22,828 bases of DNA from an uncultured Rhizobiaceae group bacterium (GCA_937944075.1 CALDZZ010000018.1:1-22828); one strand, 5' to 3'; positions 7,849-15,935 are shown, numbered from the stretch's first letter. Notes: generated from the letters alone by a model not told the origin. Made by a program: numbers and translations.

Positions 7849-8322
7849 ATGAAGTCCTTGAATTTTGTATCAAGCAGGGTTTTTGCACCCTTGATTGTGC
7901 TGGTATCGATTGTCTCGACAGCTGTTTATGCCCATCAAGGAGCAACGGGTGTCGTCAAGGCCAGAATGGACATGATGAAAGAAGTTGCCCTTTCCATGAA
8001 GCAATTGGGTCAGATTGTGAAAGGGCAGGAAGACTTTAACAAGGTTCAGGTTCAACAGGCTGCTGATATCATCAGCAGCCATGCCGTTAAGCTGGTTGAA
8101 CTGTTTCCTGAAGGATCAAGCCAAAAGCCTAGTGAGGCTGCTCTTGCTATTTGGGAAAGGCGCACGGAGTTCGATGCCATTTTTGATGAGATGAAAGTAA
8201 GTGCTGAGCGTATTTCCCAAAGCGCTGAAATCGCCACTAAAGGTGATGAACTGGATGTTGATTTCAAGATACTCGCCGAGACTTGTAGCGCTTGCCACAA
8301 GCTTTACAGGATTAAAAAGTAA
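7849..8322 (+). CDS. Periplasmic cytochrome c' / c556-type protein
   Basis: A 157-residue exported class II cytochrome c. The first 28 residues form a signal peptide (hydrophobic run VFAPLIVLVSIVSTAV, cleavage expected after AYA). The mature part is a predicted four-helix protein, and the single heme-binding CSACH motif is at the far C-terminus (Cys146, Cys149, His150), as expected for cytochrome c' and c556. It would sit in the periplasm, carrying electrons or binding small gases. It begins 23 bp after the mttB-like gene with AAAGG upstream and is probably cotranscribed. A functional link between a methyltransferase homolog and this cytochrome is unusual and unproven. It ends 29 bp from the convergent hpd gene. 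Confidence 0.86.
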   Translation: MKSLNFVSSRVFAPLIVLVSIVSTAVYAHQGATGVVKARMDMMKEVALSMKQLGQIVKGQEDFNKVQVQQAADIISSHAVKLVELFPEGSSQKPSEAALAIWERRTEFDAIFDEMKVSAERISQSAEIATKGDELDVDFKILAETCSACHKLYRIKK

Positions 8323-8351
8323 TAGTCTGGCAATATGCCTGTTTAAGAGAT

Positions 8352-9476
8352 TTACTGAGCAGGCTCGGCTTTTAATTCTCCGGTCTTGATTTGTTCAGCT
8401 TCTATGCTTTCAAACAAGGCTCGGAAGTTTCCTTCTCCAAACCCTTCGTCCCCCTTGCGCTGGATGAATTCAAAAAAGATCGGGCCTATTACGGTTTTTG
8501 AGAAAATCTGCAAGAGAATCTTTGTCAAACGGTCTCCATTAACCGTATCCCTGACGCCTTCACCATCAATCAGGATGCCGTGCTTTTTCATCCGCCCTAT
8601 TGGTTCTTCGTGGCCATTCACGCGTTCTTGCGACATGTCGTAATAAGTTGATGGTGGCCCTGGCATGAAATGCAGGCCATTTTCGGCAAGCTTGTCCGTG
8701 GCGTCATAAATCTCTTCAGTGCCGACTGCGATGTGCTGTATGCCTTCGCCCTTGTATTTGCGCAGGTAGGTTTCAATCTGGCTTTTGTCATCAGTACTTT
8801 CGTTGAGTGGGATGCGAATTTTACCACAAGGGCTGGTGATCGCACGGCTGACAAGTCCGGTCATTTTGCCTTCAATGTCGAAAAAATGGATTTGTGTAAA
8901 ACCGAACAGATCGCGATAGAAATGCCACCAGGTGTCCATGTTACCGCGAAATACATTATGAGTGAGGTGGTCAAGGTAATAAAAGCCTATCCCCTTGGGC
9001 GTGGGGTTCCTGTCTGCAATCCATTCAAACTCGTCGTCATAGACTGAGCCTTTTTCTCCATAAGTCTCGATGAAGTACAAAAGGGATCCGCCAATGCCGA
9101 CAATTGCCGGCGCGTCGAGCGTTTTGTTATCATCCTGATATGGCTCGGCACCGAGTTTGACTGCATGTTCAAAGGCATGTTGCGCATTCTCCACACGCCA
9201 TGCCATTGAGGAAGCGCAAGGGCCATGCTCTTCAACAAAATTCATTGCGTGACTGTCTGGTTCCGAATTGATGATGTAATTGATATCACCCTGACGCCAA
9301 ACCGTTATGGCTTTCGTTTTATGGCGGGCAACAGGGGTATAACCCATTCTTTCAAACAACTGCTCCAGTTCTTCCGGTTTTTCGTGGGCAAATTCCACGA
9401 ATTCAAACCCGTTGGTTCCAACAGGATTTTCAGGTGAAATTTTGGGAGCAGGCGCGTCGTGTGGAAAAGGACCCAT
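8352..9476 (-). CDS. hpd: 4-hydroxyphenylpyruvate dioxygenase
   Basis: A 374-residue Fe(II) dioxygenase that converts 4-hydroxyphenylpyruvate to homogentisate in tyrosine and phenylalanine breakdown. Two vicinal-oxygen-chelate halves are visible: the N-terminal GFEFVEFA block at 23-30 and the C-terminal catalytic half. The iron ligands are His170 (in LDHLTHNV), His248 (in GIQHIA) and Glu336 (in FFEFIQRKG). The conserved EGNFRALFESIE tail closes the active site. ATG 9476 is preferred over a GTG at 9503 because GGAG lies at the right distance upstream and the extra residues are not family sequence. The gene is divergent from an Lrp/AsnC regulator, an arrangement suggesting control by that regulator. 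The next enzyme of the pathway, homogentisate dioxygenase, is not in view. Confidence 0.95.
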   Translation of the reverse strand: MGPFPHDAPAPKISPENPVGTNGFEFVEFAHEKPEELEQLFERMGYTPVARHKTKAITVWRQGDINYIINSEPDSHAMNFVEEHGPCASSMAWRVENAQHAFEHAVKLGAEPYQDDNKTLDAPAIVGIGGSLLYFIETYGEKGSVYDDEFEWIADRNPTPKGIGFYYLDHLTHNVFRGNMDTWWHFYRDLFGFTQIHFFDIEGKMTGLVSRAITSPCGKIRIPLNESTDDKSQIETYLRKYKGEGIQHIAVGTEEIYDATDKLAENGLHFMPGPPSTYYDMSQERVNGHEEPIGRMKKHGILIDGEGVRDTVNGDRLTKILLQIFSKTVIGPIFFEFIQRKGDEGFGEGNFRALFESIEAEQIKTGELKAEPAQ

Positions 9477-9518
9477 TTTCAAGTCTCCATGATTATTGCG
9501 CACAGTATAACGGTAAAC

Positions 9519-9539
9519 TTATGCAAAGAGCTTGCATAA
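9519..9539. promoter_or_regulatory. Dyad in the hpd-lrp divergent promoter, site 1
   Basis: TTATGCAA at 9519-9526 and TTGCATAA at 9532-9539 are perfect inverted repeats around AGAGC. The site covers the expected -35 position of hpd, whose best -10 is TATACT on the minus strand at 9509-9504. It is a candidate Lrp/AsnC binding site. Confidence 0.6.
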
Positions 9540-9559
9540 TATCGCTTTTTTGATAATTA

Positions 9560-9578
9560 TATACACATATTGTGCATA
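9560..9578. promoter_or_regulatory. Dyad in the hpd-lrp divergent promoter, site 2
   Basis: TATACACA at 9560-9567 and TGTGCATA at 9571-9578 are inverted repeats with one mismatch, centred 40 bp (about four helical turns) from site 1. The site abuts a perfect TATAAT at 9577-9582, the likely lrp -10 element, so binding here would affect lrp itself. Confidence 0.5.
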
Positions 9579-9590
9579 TAATTTGCGATA

Positions 9591-10067
9591 ATGAGTATTA
9601 TGAGCGAACTGGATGGATTTGATTACAAGATTCTTGCGCAACTCCAGCTTGATGGGCGGTTGACCAACCAGGAAATTGGAGACCAGATCGGCTTGTCTGC
9701 ATCGCAATGTTCTCGCAGGCGAAGTCGGCTGGAAGAAATGGGGATTATTGAAGGCTATAGTGCCCGGATTAACCGTGATGCCCTTGGCTTTGACCTGATT
9801 TGCATGATCTCGGTGACACTTGCCACGCATAACCGCAATAATGCTACGCGCATTGAGGCTCTGTTTAACAGGCTCCCCAATGTGCTTGAAGCGCACACGA
9901 TGACCGGATCGACGGATTACATGATCAAGGTTGTTATGAAGGACCTGAAGGCTTTGTCCGAATTTATCAATGAGGACCTGCTGCCGCATGAAGCGGTGCA
10001 AAATGTGCAGTCTTCTGTTGTCCTTAAAACGCTTAAGGCAACAACAGCGCTTCCGATCCTGGATTAG
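9591..10067 (+). CDS. Lrp/AsnC family transcriptional regulator
   Basis: A 158-residue regulator with the standard two parts. An N-terminal AsnC helix-turn-helix lies at about residues 8-60 (DYKILAQLQLDGRLTNQEIGDQIGLSASQCSRRRSRLEEMGII), followed by a C-terminal RAM effector-binding domain (DLICMISVTLATHN, GSTDYMIKVVMKDLKALSEFI). It is divergent from hpd and probably controls it, perhaps sensing an aromatic amino acid; that is inference from position. ATG 9591 and ATG 9600 are both possible; the family normally starts a few residues before the LDxxDxxIL helix, which fits either. There is no obvious ribosome site, and a TATAAT ends only 8 bp before ATG 9591, so a leaderless transcript is possible. 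Confidence 0.9.
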   Translation: MSIMSELDGFDYKILAQLQLDGRLTNQEIGDQIGLSASQCSRRRSRLEEMGIIEGYSARINRDALGFDLICMISVTLATHNRNNATRIEALFNRLPNVLEAHTMTGSTDYMIKVVMKDLKALSEFINEDLLPHEAVQNVQSSVVLKTLKATTALPILD

Positions 10068-10207
10068 TAAGCACGTGAAAACATGCACAATAGTTTTGCT
10101 GTAGTTTGGCTGTTTAACCAAGCTAAAACCATGGCGTGTTATATAGTAGGTGGTTTATAGAATGTATTTGAAGTCAGGCAGGGGTTTTCCTCGTGCCGGG
10201 TTATCAG

Positions 10208-10220
10208 CCATATCATATGG
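10208..10220. promoter_or_regulatory. Short palindrome upstream of malonyl-CoA decarboxylase
   Basis: CCATAT at 10208-10213 and ATATGG at 10215-10220 are perfect inverted repeats around one C, 24 bp before the start codon. It may be an operator or a chance palindrome. Confidence 0.3.
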
Positions 10221-10244
10221 TTTCAATTTTAAAGGAAAGTCCGC

Positions 10245-11555
10245 ATGAGCAGAATGTCATACTTGCAAACTGTCTTGTCGAATGTCTTTGAGCGTGGCCG
10301 GATGTTTCGTGCCGGTGATGATGCCCGAACAATAGAGGCATTATGTGAGGCTATTTTTTCTGAAAAGGGAGAAGTATCCGGCAGTAAGCTTGCGGCTACA
10401 GTTCTGTCAAAATACGATGCGCTTGAGGCGGATGCCAAGCAATCATTTTTCCGGTATGTAACAGAACATTTTGCGATTAATCCGGATGCAGTGGTTGAGG
10501 CTGCTTCGGCCTATAAGGAAGACCCAAGTTCTGCGAATCTGGCCAAGCTGACAAAACAGGGCGAGCCTCGACATCGTGAGCTTTTGCGAAGGCTCAATCA
10601 GGCTCCAGGTGCAACGGACCGGCTGGTGCATATGAGAGAAGACTTGCTTGACCTTCTCAAGGAAGAACCGCACCTGGCGAACTTTGATGCTGATTTCCAA
10701 CACCTGTTTTCCTCATGGTTCAATCGCGGATTTTTGGTTCTTAGTCCGATAGACTGGAATACGCCAGCCAAAATTCTTGAAAAGATCATTGAGTATGAGG
10801 CAGTTCATGCGATTAATGACTGGGATGATTTGCGACGCAGAATTCAACCTTCTGATCGTCGTTGTTTTGCATTCTTTCACCCGGCCATGCCGGAAGAGCC
10901 TTTAATTTTCGTAGAGGTTGCACTTACAAAAGGGTTGCCGGATTCGGTAACAGGGCTTTTGGCGGAAGCGCGTGCTTCCATTGCCGACGAGGAAATTGAT
11001 ACTGCTGTTTTTTACTCCATTTCCAACTGTCAAAAAGGATTGAGAGGAGTTTCATTCGGTAACTTTTTGATCAAGCAGGTAGTGAGCGATCTGGCGCAGG
11101 AATTTCCCAATCTGAAAAATTCAGTGACGCTTTCGCCGATACCCGGTTTCAGGAAATGGCTCGCTTCGGAATATGGTGATAGCGAGGTAAAATCTGTTCA
11201 GGCTGTTATGCAGGCCCTGGAAAATGAGGAAACCTTTTTTCTGGATGAAACCAACCAGACGCTTGAAAAAACCTTCATGGCGTTGCTTGCCAAATATTTC
11301 CTCGATGCCAAACGCGAAGACGGCATGCCCATTGATGCAGTCAGCCGTTTTCATCTGGGCAATGGAGCCTCGTTGATGCGCTTCAACTGGATGGCTGACA
11401 TTTCTGAAAAAGGGTTGAAACAATCTGCAGGCATGATGGTCAATTATAAATATGATCTCGACACGGTGGAAGAAAACCATGAGAGTTTTGTGCGAGAAAA
11501 GAAAATCAACACAACACGTGAAATCAAGGCACTCGCGAAATCTGATTTGAAATAG
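10245..11555 (+). CDS. Malonyl-CoA decarboxylase
   Basis: A 436-residue malonyl-CoA decarboxylase of the MLYCD type, which converts malonyl-CoA to acetyl-CoA and CO2 in the cytoplasm. The N-terminal helical domain covers about residues 1-150. The C-terminal acetyltransferase-like catalytic domain carries the family blocks CFAFFHPAMPEEPLIFVEVA, FYSISNCQKGLRGVSFGNFL, the active-site Ser297 in VTLSPIPGF and His370 in FHLGNGA. The C-terminal NYKYDLDTVEENHESF segment is also typical. Length is normal. ATG 10245 is preceded by AAAGGAAAG. Unlike rhizobial mat operons, no malonyl-CoA synthetase or malonate carrier gene is adjacent, so it may serve internal malonyl-CoA turnover. Its stop is 16 bp from the convergent PhyH-type gene. 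Confidence 0.94.
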   Translation: MSRMSYLQTVLSNVFERGRMFRAGDDARTIEALCEAIFSEKGEVSGSKLAATVLSKYDALEADAKQSFFRYVTEHFAINPDAVVEAASAYKEDPSSANLAKLTKQGEPRHRELLRRLNQAPGATDRLVHMREDLLDLLKEEPHLANFDADFQHLFSSWFNRGFLVLSPIDWNTPAKILEKIIEYEAVHAINDWDDLRRRIQPSDRRCFAFFHPAMPEEPLIFVEVALTKGLPDSVTGLLAEARASIADEEIDTAVFYSISNCQKGLRGVSFGNFLIKQVVSDLAQEFPNLKNSVTLSPIPGFRKWLASEYGDSEVKSVQAVMQALENEETFFLDETNQTLEKTFMALLAKYFLDAKREDGMPIDAVSRFHLGNGASLMRFNWMADISEKGLKQSAGMMVNYKYDLDTVEENHESFVREKKINTTREIKALAKSDLK

Positions 11556-11571
11556 CTTGCCAGATTTACAG

Positions 11572-12372
11572 TCAGGTCGTGCCGGCGGTTTCCACATGCA
11601 GTTTTTCCAGATCGGCCTGACGCTGGATGGCAACCGGGTCCAGATCGGTTTCTGCCGGTATATCAACTCCAAAATGTTTGTAATTGTCTTTACCACGAAC
11701 CAGCATGGCGCTGTCCATATCGTGTTTTGTCTGGCGCACGTGGGCAGCAAGATACTGGATGTTCAATCCTATGCGTCGGTCATCTGAATTATTAGGCATT
11801 GAGGCATGCAGGGTCCAGCCGTGATGGAAAGAAGCCTCACCCGGTCGCAGTGGACACATAAGGGCTTTGCTTTCATCGACGCCCTTTATGGTCTGGCTTT
11901 GCAGAAGAACATTGTTTTCATCTTCACCTGTCTCGTGGTGATGAACACCCTGCTTGTGGCTGCCCGGGATCATCCGCATACAGCCTGATTCTGCTGTTGC
12001 AGGTGAAAGCGCCAGCCACATGGAGACCTGATCATCATCGCTCAAACCCCAAAAGGTCAAATCCTGATGCCAGCTTACATGCGAGGGAGTGTTGGCTTCT
12101 TTAATGATGTAGGTGACATTATAAAGCATGATATCCGGGCCTATCATCTGCTCGACAATATCAAGCGTTGAGGGCATGGTGGCCAATTCAAGTGGTGATG
12201 TGAGAATCGTGTGTGCCTTGGACTTGTAATGCATGTTTCCAAAGCTTGCTTCGGCATTTTCCAGTTTTTTGCGATGATGAAGAGCCTCGTCATGGCTCAA
12301 CAGTTCTATGCCGGATACATATCCGTCACGCTCATAGTCCGATTTGATTTGCGCAAGATCGTGCTTTGCCAT
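11572..12372 (-). CDS. Phytanoyl-CoA dioxygenase (PhyH) family Fe(II)/2-oxoglutarate oxygenase
   Basis: A 266-residue PhyH-family oxygenase, expected to hydroxylate a small organic substrate with iron and 2-oxoglutarate in the cytoplasm. The metal triad is intact: His102 and Asp104 in WHQDLTFWG and His189 in HGWTLHAS. Arg200, 11 residues after the last His, is placed as the 2-oxoglutarate-binding Arg of human PHYH. Asp104 argues against the halogenase variants that lose this residue. The substrate is unknown. ATG 12372 is supported by an excellent GGAGGTGA ribosome site at 12385-12378; the TTG at 12387 overlaps that site. A 7-bp inverted repeat lies just upstream. The EamA permease gene on the same strand ends about 70 bp upstream, so the two may share a transcript. 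Confidence 0.86.
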   Translation of the reverse strand: MAKHDLAQIKSDYERDGYVSGIELLSHDEALHHRKKLENAEASFGNMHYKSKAHTILTSPLELATMPSTLDIVEQMIGPDIMLYNVTYIIKEANTPSHVSWHQDLTFWGLSDDDQVSMWLALSPATAESGCMRMIPGSHKQGVHHHETGEDENNVLLQSQTIKGVDESKALMCPLRPGEASFHHGWTLHASMPNNSDDRRIGLNIQYLAAHVRQTKHDMDSAMLVRGKDNYKHFGVDIPAETDLDPVAIQRQADLEKLHVETAGTT

Positions 12373-12389
12373 GATAATCACCTCCAATT

Positions 12390-12409
12390 TGTTTCAAAAT
12401 TATGAAACA
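12390..12409. promoter_or_regulatory. Operator-like dyad before the PhyH-type gene
   Basis: TGTTTCA at 12390-12396 and TGAAACA at 12403-12409 are perfect inverted repeats around AAATTA, a 20-bp span directly upstream of the ribosome site of the PhyH-type gene. This has the form of a binding site for a dimeric regulator; no regulator gene is adjacent. Confidence 0.5.
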
Positions 12410-12445
12410 GGATTTGAAATAAACCAAGTCGCAGACAAATAAGTT

Positions 12446-13339
12446 TTACGTCGCTTTGGGTTTACGATTTACAAGAATGATGCCAATCCCAACCAAAAGC
12501 AGGGCTATCAGAATATTCCAGGTCAATTCTTCACCCAATAATAGCCAGCCGAAGAAAACCCCAAAAAGAGGAGCCAAAAAGCTGAAGCTTGCCATATCAG
12601 AGGCAGGATAAATCGAGAGTACCCAAAACCAGACCACAAAGCCGATGCTGACAACGAAAATTACTTGCGCTGCAAAAATCAGAAAATGCGTAGGGGTAGG
12701 CTCGCGAAAGGTCTCACCAAACAGCGAGAGGGGCACCAGAATGATTGCTGAAATGAAGAGTTGGTAGAACAATTGCGCTTCCGGTTTCAGGGTCGAAAAA
12801 CTTGTTGTGCGGGCAATCAGTGCAATGCCGGCCCACATGGTGGCTGCAAGGAGTGCCATAAGGTCCCCTATCAGGGATGTTCCTTGCTGTGTGCCTTGCC
12901 CACCGCCCAGAAGTGCGATTGCAACGCCCATGATGGCAAGCAATAGACCCACGACCTTTAGCCCCGTCAAGCGATCACCGGGAATTAGAAAGTGCGCGCC
13001 GACTGCGACCCAAAACGGCATGGTATAAAACAAAACAGAACTACGCGCGACCGTTGTATATTCAATAGCCTGAAACAACAGAGCAAATTCAAAGGCAAAG
13101 CAAAGTCCGGTTGCAATACCGGGGATCATCACGGATTTTTGCAAATCAATATGAATTTTGCGCCAGCGGCAATAAAGAAAAATGATAATTCCGGCAGCAA
13201 CCGATCGCAGGCCTGCCTGGAACATGGGCGCCATGCCTTCATTTACAAGCTTGATGCCAACCTGGTTTAAACCCAGAACTGCCATAAAGATAATCAGAGC
13301 AGTGGCACCGGTTGTATCTATTTTTGATTTGCGTTCCAT
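12446..13339 (-). CDS. EamA/DMT-superfamily permease
   Basis: A 297-residue integral membrane protein with about ten hydrophobic helices and two EamA repeats, the layout of the drug/metabolite transporter superfamily in the inner membrane. Examples of helices are ATALIIFMAVLGLNQVGIKL at the N-terminus and NILIALLLVGIGIILV at the end. Typical repeat signatures are present: FALLFQAIEYTTVARSSVLF in repeat one and SFLAPLFGVFFGWLLLGEEL in repeat two. Substrates of such proteins vary (amino acids, nucleosides, other metabolites) and cannot be told from sequence. The start at 13339 has GAGGAAAG upstream. It precedes the PhyH-type gene on the same strand, so it might import that enzyme's substrate or export its product; that is speculation. 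Confidence 0.88.
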   Translation of the reverse strand: MERKSKIDTTGATALIIFMAVLGLNQVGIKLVNEGMAPMFQAGLRSVAAGIIIFLYCRWRKIHIDLQKSVMIPGIATGLCFAFEFALLFQAIEYTTVARSSVLFYTMPFWVAVGAHFLIPGDRLTGLKVVGLLLAIMGVAIALLGGGQGTQQGTSLIGDLMALLAATMWAGIALIARTTSFSTLKPEAQLFYQLFISAIILVPLSLFGETFREPTPTHFLIFAAQVIFVVSIGFVVWFWVLSIYPASDMASFSFLAPLFGVFFGWLLLGEELTWNILIALLLVGIGIILVNRKPKAT

Positions 13340-13420
13340 ACACTTTCCTCAATACATATTCTGCATTAGGGTATGGGGTGACATGGTGCAATCGGTAAAA
13401 ACCGAATTGTGTTGTTTTTA

Positions 13421-13449
13421 TTGACCTCTTTTACCTGCAAGCTTATCAA
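13421..13449 (+). promoter_or_regulatory. Candidate promoter giving a leaderless glycerate kinase mRNA
   Basis: TTGACC at 13421-13426 and TATCAA at 13444-13449 are separated by exactly 17 bp. The -10 element ends 5 bp before ATG 13455, so transcription would begin at or beside the start codon. No ribosome site is visible between them. Confidence 0.45.
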
Positions 13450-13454
13450 ACCCC

Positions 13455-14738
13455 ATGAGTTACAAAGAAGATCCAATCAGTTTTCTGACCAGCCTGTTTC
13501 ACTCTGCAGTGGATGCGGCTGATCCGGCTAAAATCATTACACAGTATTTGCCAGATGCTCCCAAGGGGCGAACCATCGTTATTGGCGCGGGCAAGGCTTC
13601 TTCGCAGATGGGCAAGGCTTTTGAAGAGGCTTGGGAAAAGGAACGCGGCACACCACTCGAAGGATTGATTGTCACCCGATATGATTATGCCTGTGAATGC
13701 AAGAATTTCGAAGTACTTGAAGCTGCCCACCCTGTGCCGGATGAAGCGGGGCTTGAGGCTGCGAAGCGGTTGATGGATACAGTATCGGGCCTTACAGAGG
13801 ATGATCTGGTTGTAGCCCTTATATCTGGTGGTGGCTCAGCGCTTTTGCCCAGTCCACCAGCCGGACTGACGCTTGCAGATGAAATAGCGGTAAATGAAGC
13901 CTTGCTTGCATCGGGTGCGCCCATATCTGCGATGAATACTGTTCGAAAGCATGTTTCAAACATCAAGGGTGGCAGGCTGGCGATGGCGGCCTTTCCTGCA
14001 AAAGTGGTTTCACTTTTGGTCTCTGACATTCCTGGTGATCATCCGCAGTTTATTGCCTCTGGCCCCACAGTTGCAGATGAGGGAAGCCGCGAAGACGCGC
14101 TGGCAATCATTTCACAATATGAGATGAATTTGCCAGATGCGGTGATGACACATATACGGTCTGATGCTGCCATAGCGCCTTTGCCGACAGATGAAAAACT
14201 CAAACGTGCTGAGCATCATATTTTTGCCTCTGCTTCCAAATCGCTTGAGGCAGCACAAACACTTGCGATGGAAGCTGGAATTGAAACTCATATACTTTCA
14301 GACGCGATTGAAGGGGAAGCGCGCGAGGCCGCTCGCACCCAGGCTGCTATTGCCAAGGAAATCGCGTTGCGTGACAGGCCTTTCAAAAAGCCGGTGCTTC
14401 TGCTTTCTGGTGGGGAAACAACCGTGACCCTGAAAGGTAACGGCAAGGGAGGACGCAATACGGAATTTCTGCTTTCCCTGGCGATCGAGATTGCCGGAGA
14501 ACGCGGTATCCACATTTTGAGCGCTGATACTGACGGGATTGATGGAAGCGAGAATAATGCTGGCGCCTTTGTGAATGGCGAGACTGCGGGCAAAATGCGC
14601 CTTGCGGGGATCGATCCGATTGCATATCTGCAAAACAATGATGCATGGACAGCGTTTGAAAAAATCGACGCCTTGTTTATACCAGGACCTACAGGAACGA
14701 ATGTAAATGATTTCCGGGCAATACTGATTACCGGATGA
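13455..14738 (+). CDS. Glycerate 2-kinase, MOFRL family (hydroxypyruvate reductase-annotated homologs)
   Basis: A 427-residue glycerate 2-kinase of the GckA/TtuD/MOFRL type, which makes 2-phosphoglycerate from D-glycerate and ATP in the cytoplasm. Many homologs are labelled hydroxypyruvate reductase. The N-terminal domain has GAGKAS at 44-49 and SGGGSAL at 124-130; the C-terminal MOFRL domain ends in GPTGTNVNDFRAILI. The conserved SDIPGDHPQFIASGPT block is also present. The start is the first Met and fits the family N-terminus, yet there is no ribosome site upstream; a well-spaced promoter ends 5 bp before it. The product could feed glycolysis or serine-cycle carbon flow. The gene ends 10 bp before the thiolase gene and may be cotranscribed with it. 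Confidence 0.92.
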   Translation: MSYKEDPISFLTSLFHSAVDAADPAKIITQYLPDAPKGRTIVIGAGKASSQMGKAFEEAWEKERGTPLEGLIVTRYDYACECKNFEVLEAAHPVPDEAGLEAAKRLMDTVSGLTEDDLVVALISGGGSALLPSPPAGLTLADEIAVNEALLASGAPISAMNTVRKHVSNIKGGRLAMAAFPAKVVSLLVSDIPGDHPQFIASGPTVADEGSREDALAIISQYEMNLPDAVMTHIRSDAAIAPLPTDEKLKRAEHHIFASASKSLEAAQTLAMEAGIETHILSDAIEGEAREAARTQAAIAKEIALRDRPFKKPVLLLSGGETTVTLKGNGKGGRNTEFLLSLAIEIAGERGIHILSADTDGIDGSENNAGAFVNGETAGKMRLAGIDPIAYLQNNDAWTAFEKIDALFIPGPTGTNVNDFRAILITG

Positions 14739-14748
14739 GGAGACCACA

Positions 14749-15933
14749 ATGAGTGACAGAATTGTAATTGCAGGAGCCAAGCGGACACCAATGGCTGGGT
14801 TTCAGGGCGAGTTTTCGTCTTTGACAGCTTCCGAGCTTGGAGGGGCCGCCATCAAGGCCGCTGTTGAAGATGCAGGCATTGATGCCGACAAGGTTGATGA
14901 AGTCATCATGGGTAATGTTTTGCCGGCAGGGCAGGGGCAAGCGCCTGCGCGCCAGGCAAGTTTTCATGCAGGCCTTGATCAGGGTGTTCCATCAACAACG
15001 CTCAACAAGATGTGTGGTTCAGGCATGAAGTGTGCGATGGTTGCCTATGACCAGCTAAAAGCCGAGAACGGCGATATTATTGTTGCTGGTGGCATGGAGA
15101 GCATGACCAATGCTCCTTATCTGCTCGACAAGATGCGCGGCGGCGCGCGCCTTGGCCACGGGCAAGTGATTGATCACATGTTTCTGGATGGACTTGAAGA
15201 CGCCTATGACAAAGGCAAACTGATGGGGCATTTTGCTGAAGATTGTGCTGAGAAATTTCAGTTTACCCGTGAGATGCAGGATGCCTATGCACTGAAATCA
15301 CTGGAAAACGCAAACAAGGCCGAGGCGGATGGCAAATTTGCCAATGAAATTTCACCGGTTTCATTTTCCACCCGCAAGGGGGAGGTTCAAGTCACGTCTG
15401 ATGAACAGCCAAAAAACGCGCGTCCAGACAAAATTCCGCAACTCAAACCAGCGTTCAAGCGTGATGGAGGGACGGTTACTGCAGCCAATGCCTCTTCTAT
15501 CTCGGATGGTGCAGCAGCCCTGGTGATGACGCGCGAGAGCGTTGCCAAGCGTGAGGGCCTGGAAGTTCGTGCAATTATTCATGGCCACGCTTCTCATGCG
15601 CATGAGCCTGGCTGGTTTACAACAGCGCCGGTTCCGGCCGCCAAAAAGCTTATGGAAAAAATCGGCTGGTCCAAGGATGATGTTGATCTTTGGGAGGTCA
15701 ATGAGGCCTTTGCGGTTGTGCCGATGGCTTTCATGCATGAGTTTGGCCTGGAACGTGATGTTGTAAACGTTCACGGTGGCGCATGTGCGCTTGGGCATCC
15801 CATTGGTGCCTCTGGCGCAAGAATCATCGTGACGCTTCTCAACGCATTGGAAACGCACGACAAGAAACGCGGCCTTGCTGCCATATGTATTGGTGGTGGT
15901 GAAGGTACGGCGATTGCAATTGAAAGGCCATAA
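14749..15933 (+). CDS. Acetyl-CoA C-acetyltransferase (thiolase)
   Basis: A 394-residue thiolase with all catalytic parts: Cys89 in NKMCGSGMK, His350 in GHPIGASGAR and Cys380 in CIGGGEG, matching the spacing of the well-studied biosynthetic thiolases. It either cleaves acetoacetyl-CoA and related 3-ketoacyl-CoAs or condenses two acetyl-CoA. The direction cannot be told from sequence. The following SDR gene, 2 bp away, encodes a likely 3-hydroxyacyl-CoA dehydrogenase. That pairing favours a beta-oxidation or branched-chain amino-acid degradation role over polyhydroxybutyrate synthesis, for which an acetoacetyl-CoA reductase (phaB) would be expected. A GAGGAG ribosome site precedes ATG 14749. 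The enzyme is cytoplasmic and complete. Confidence 0.94.
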   Translation: MSDRIVIAGAKRTPMAGFQGEFSSLTASELGGAAIKAAVEDAGIDADKVDEVIMGNVLPAGQGQAPARQASFHAGLDQGVPSTTLNKMCGSGMKCAMVAYDQLKAENGDIIVAGGMESMTNAPYLLDKMRGGARLGHGQVIDHMFLDGLEDAYDKGKLMGHFAEDCAEKFQFTREMQDAYALKSLENANKAEADGKFANEISPVSFSTRKGEVQVTSDEQPKNARPDKIPQLKPAFKRDGGTVTAANASSISDGAAALVMTRESVAKREGLEVRAIIHGHASHAHEPGWFTTAPVPAAKKLMEKIGWSKDDVDLWEVNEAFAVVPMAFMHEFGLERDVVNVHGGACALGHPIGASGARIIVTLLNALETHDKKRGLAAICIGGGEGTAIAIERP

Positions 15934-15935
15934 AC

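Noticed and set aside
10120..10170. Imperfect inverted repeat after the lrp gene as a terminator
   Set aside because: The arms around GTTTAACC pair only in part and there is no T run.
14288..14791. Two overlapping minus-strand frames of 160-167 codons opposite the glycerate kinase gene
   Set aside because: Both lie opposite a well-supported MOFRL domain and have Ser/Arg/Pro-rich shadow composition.
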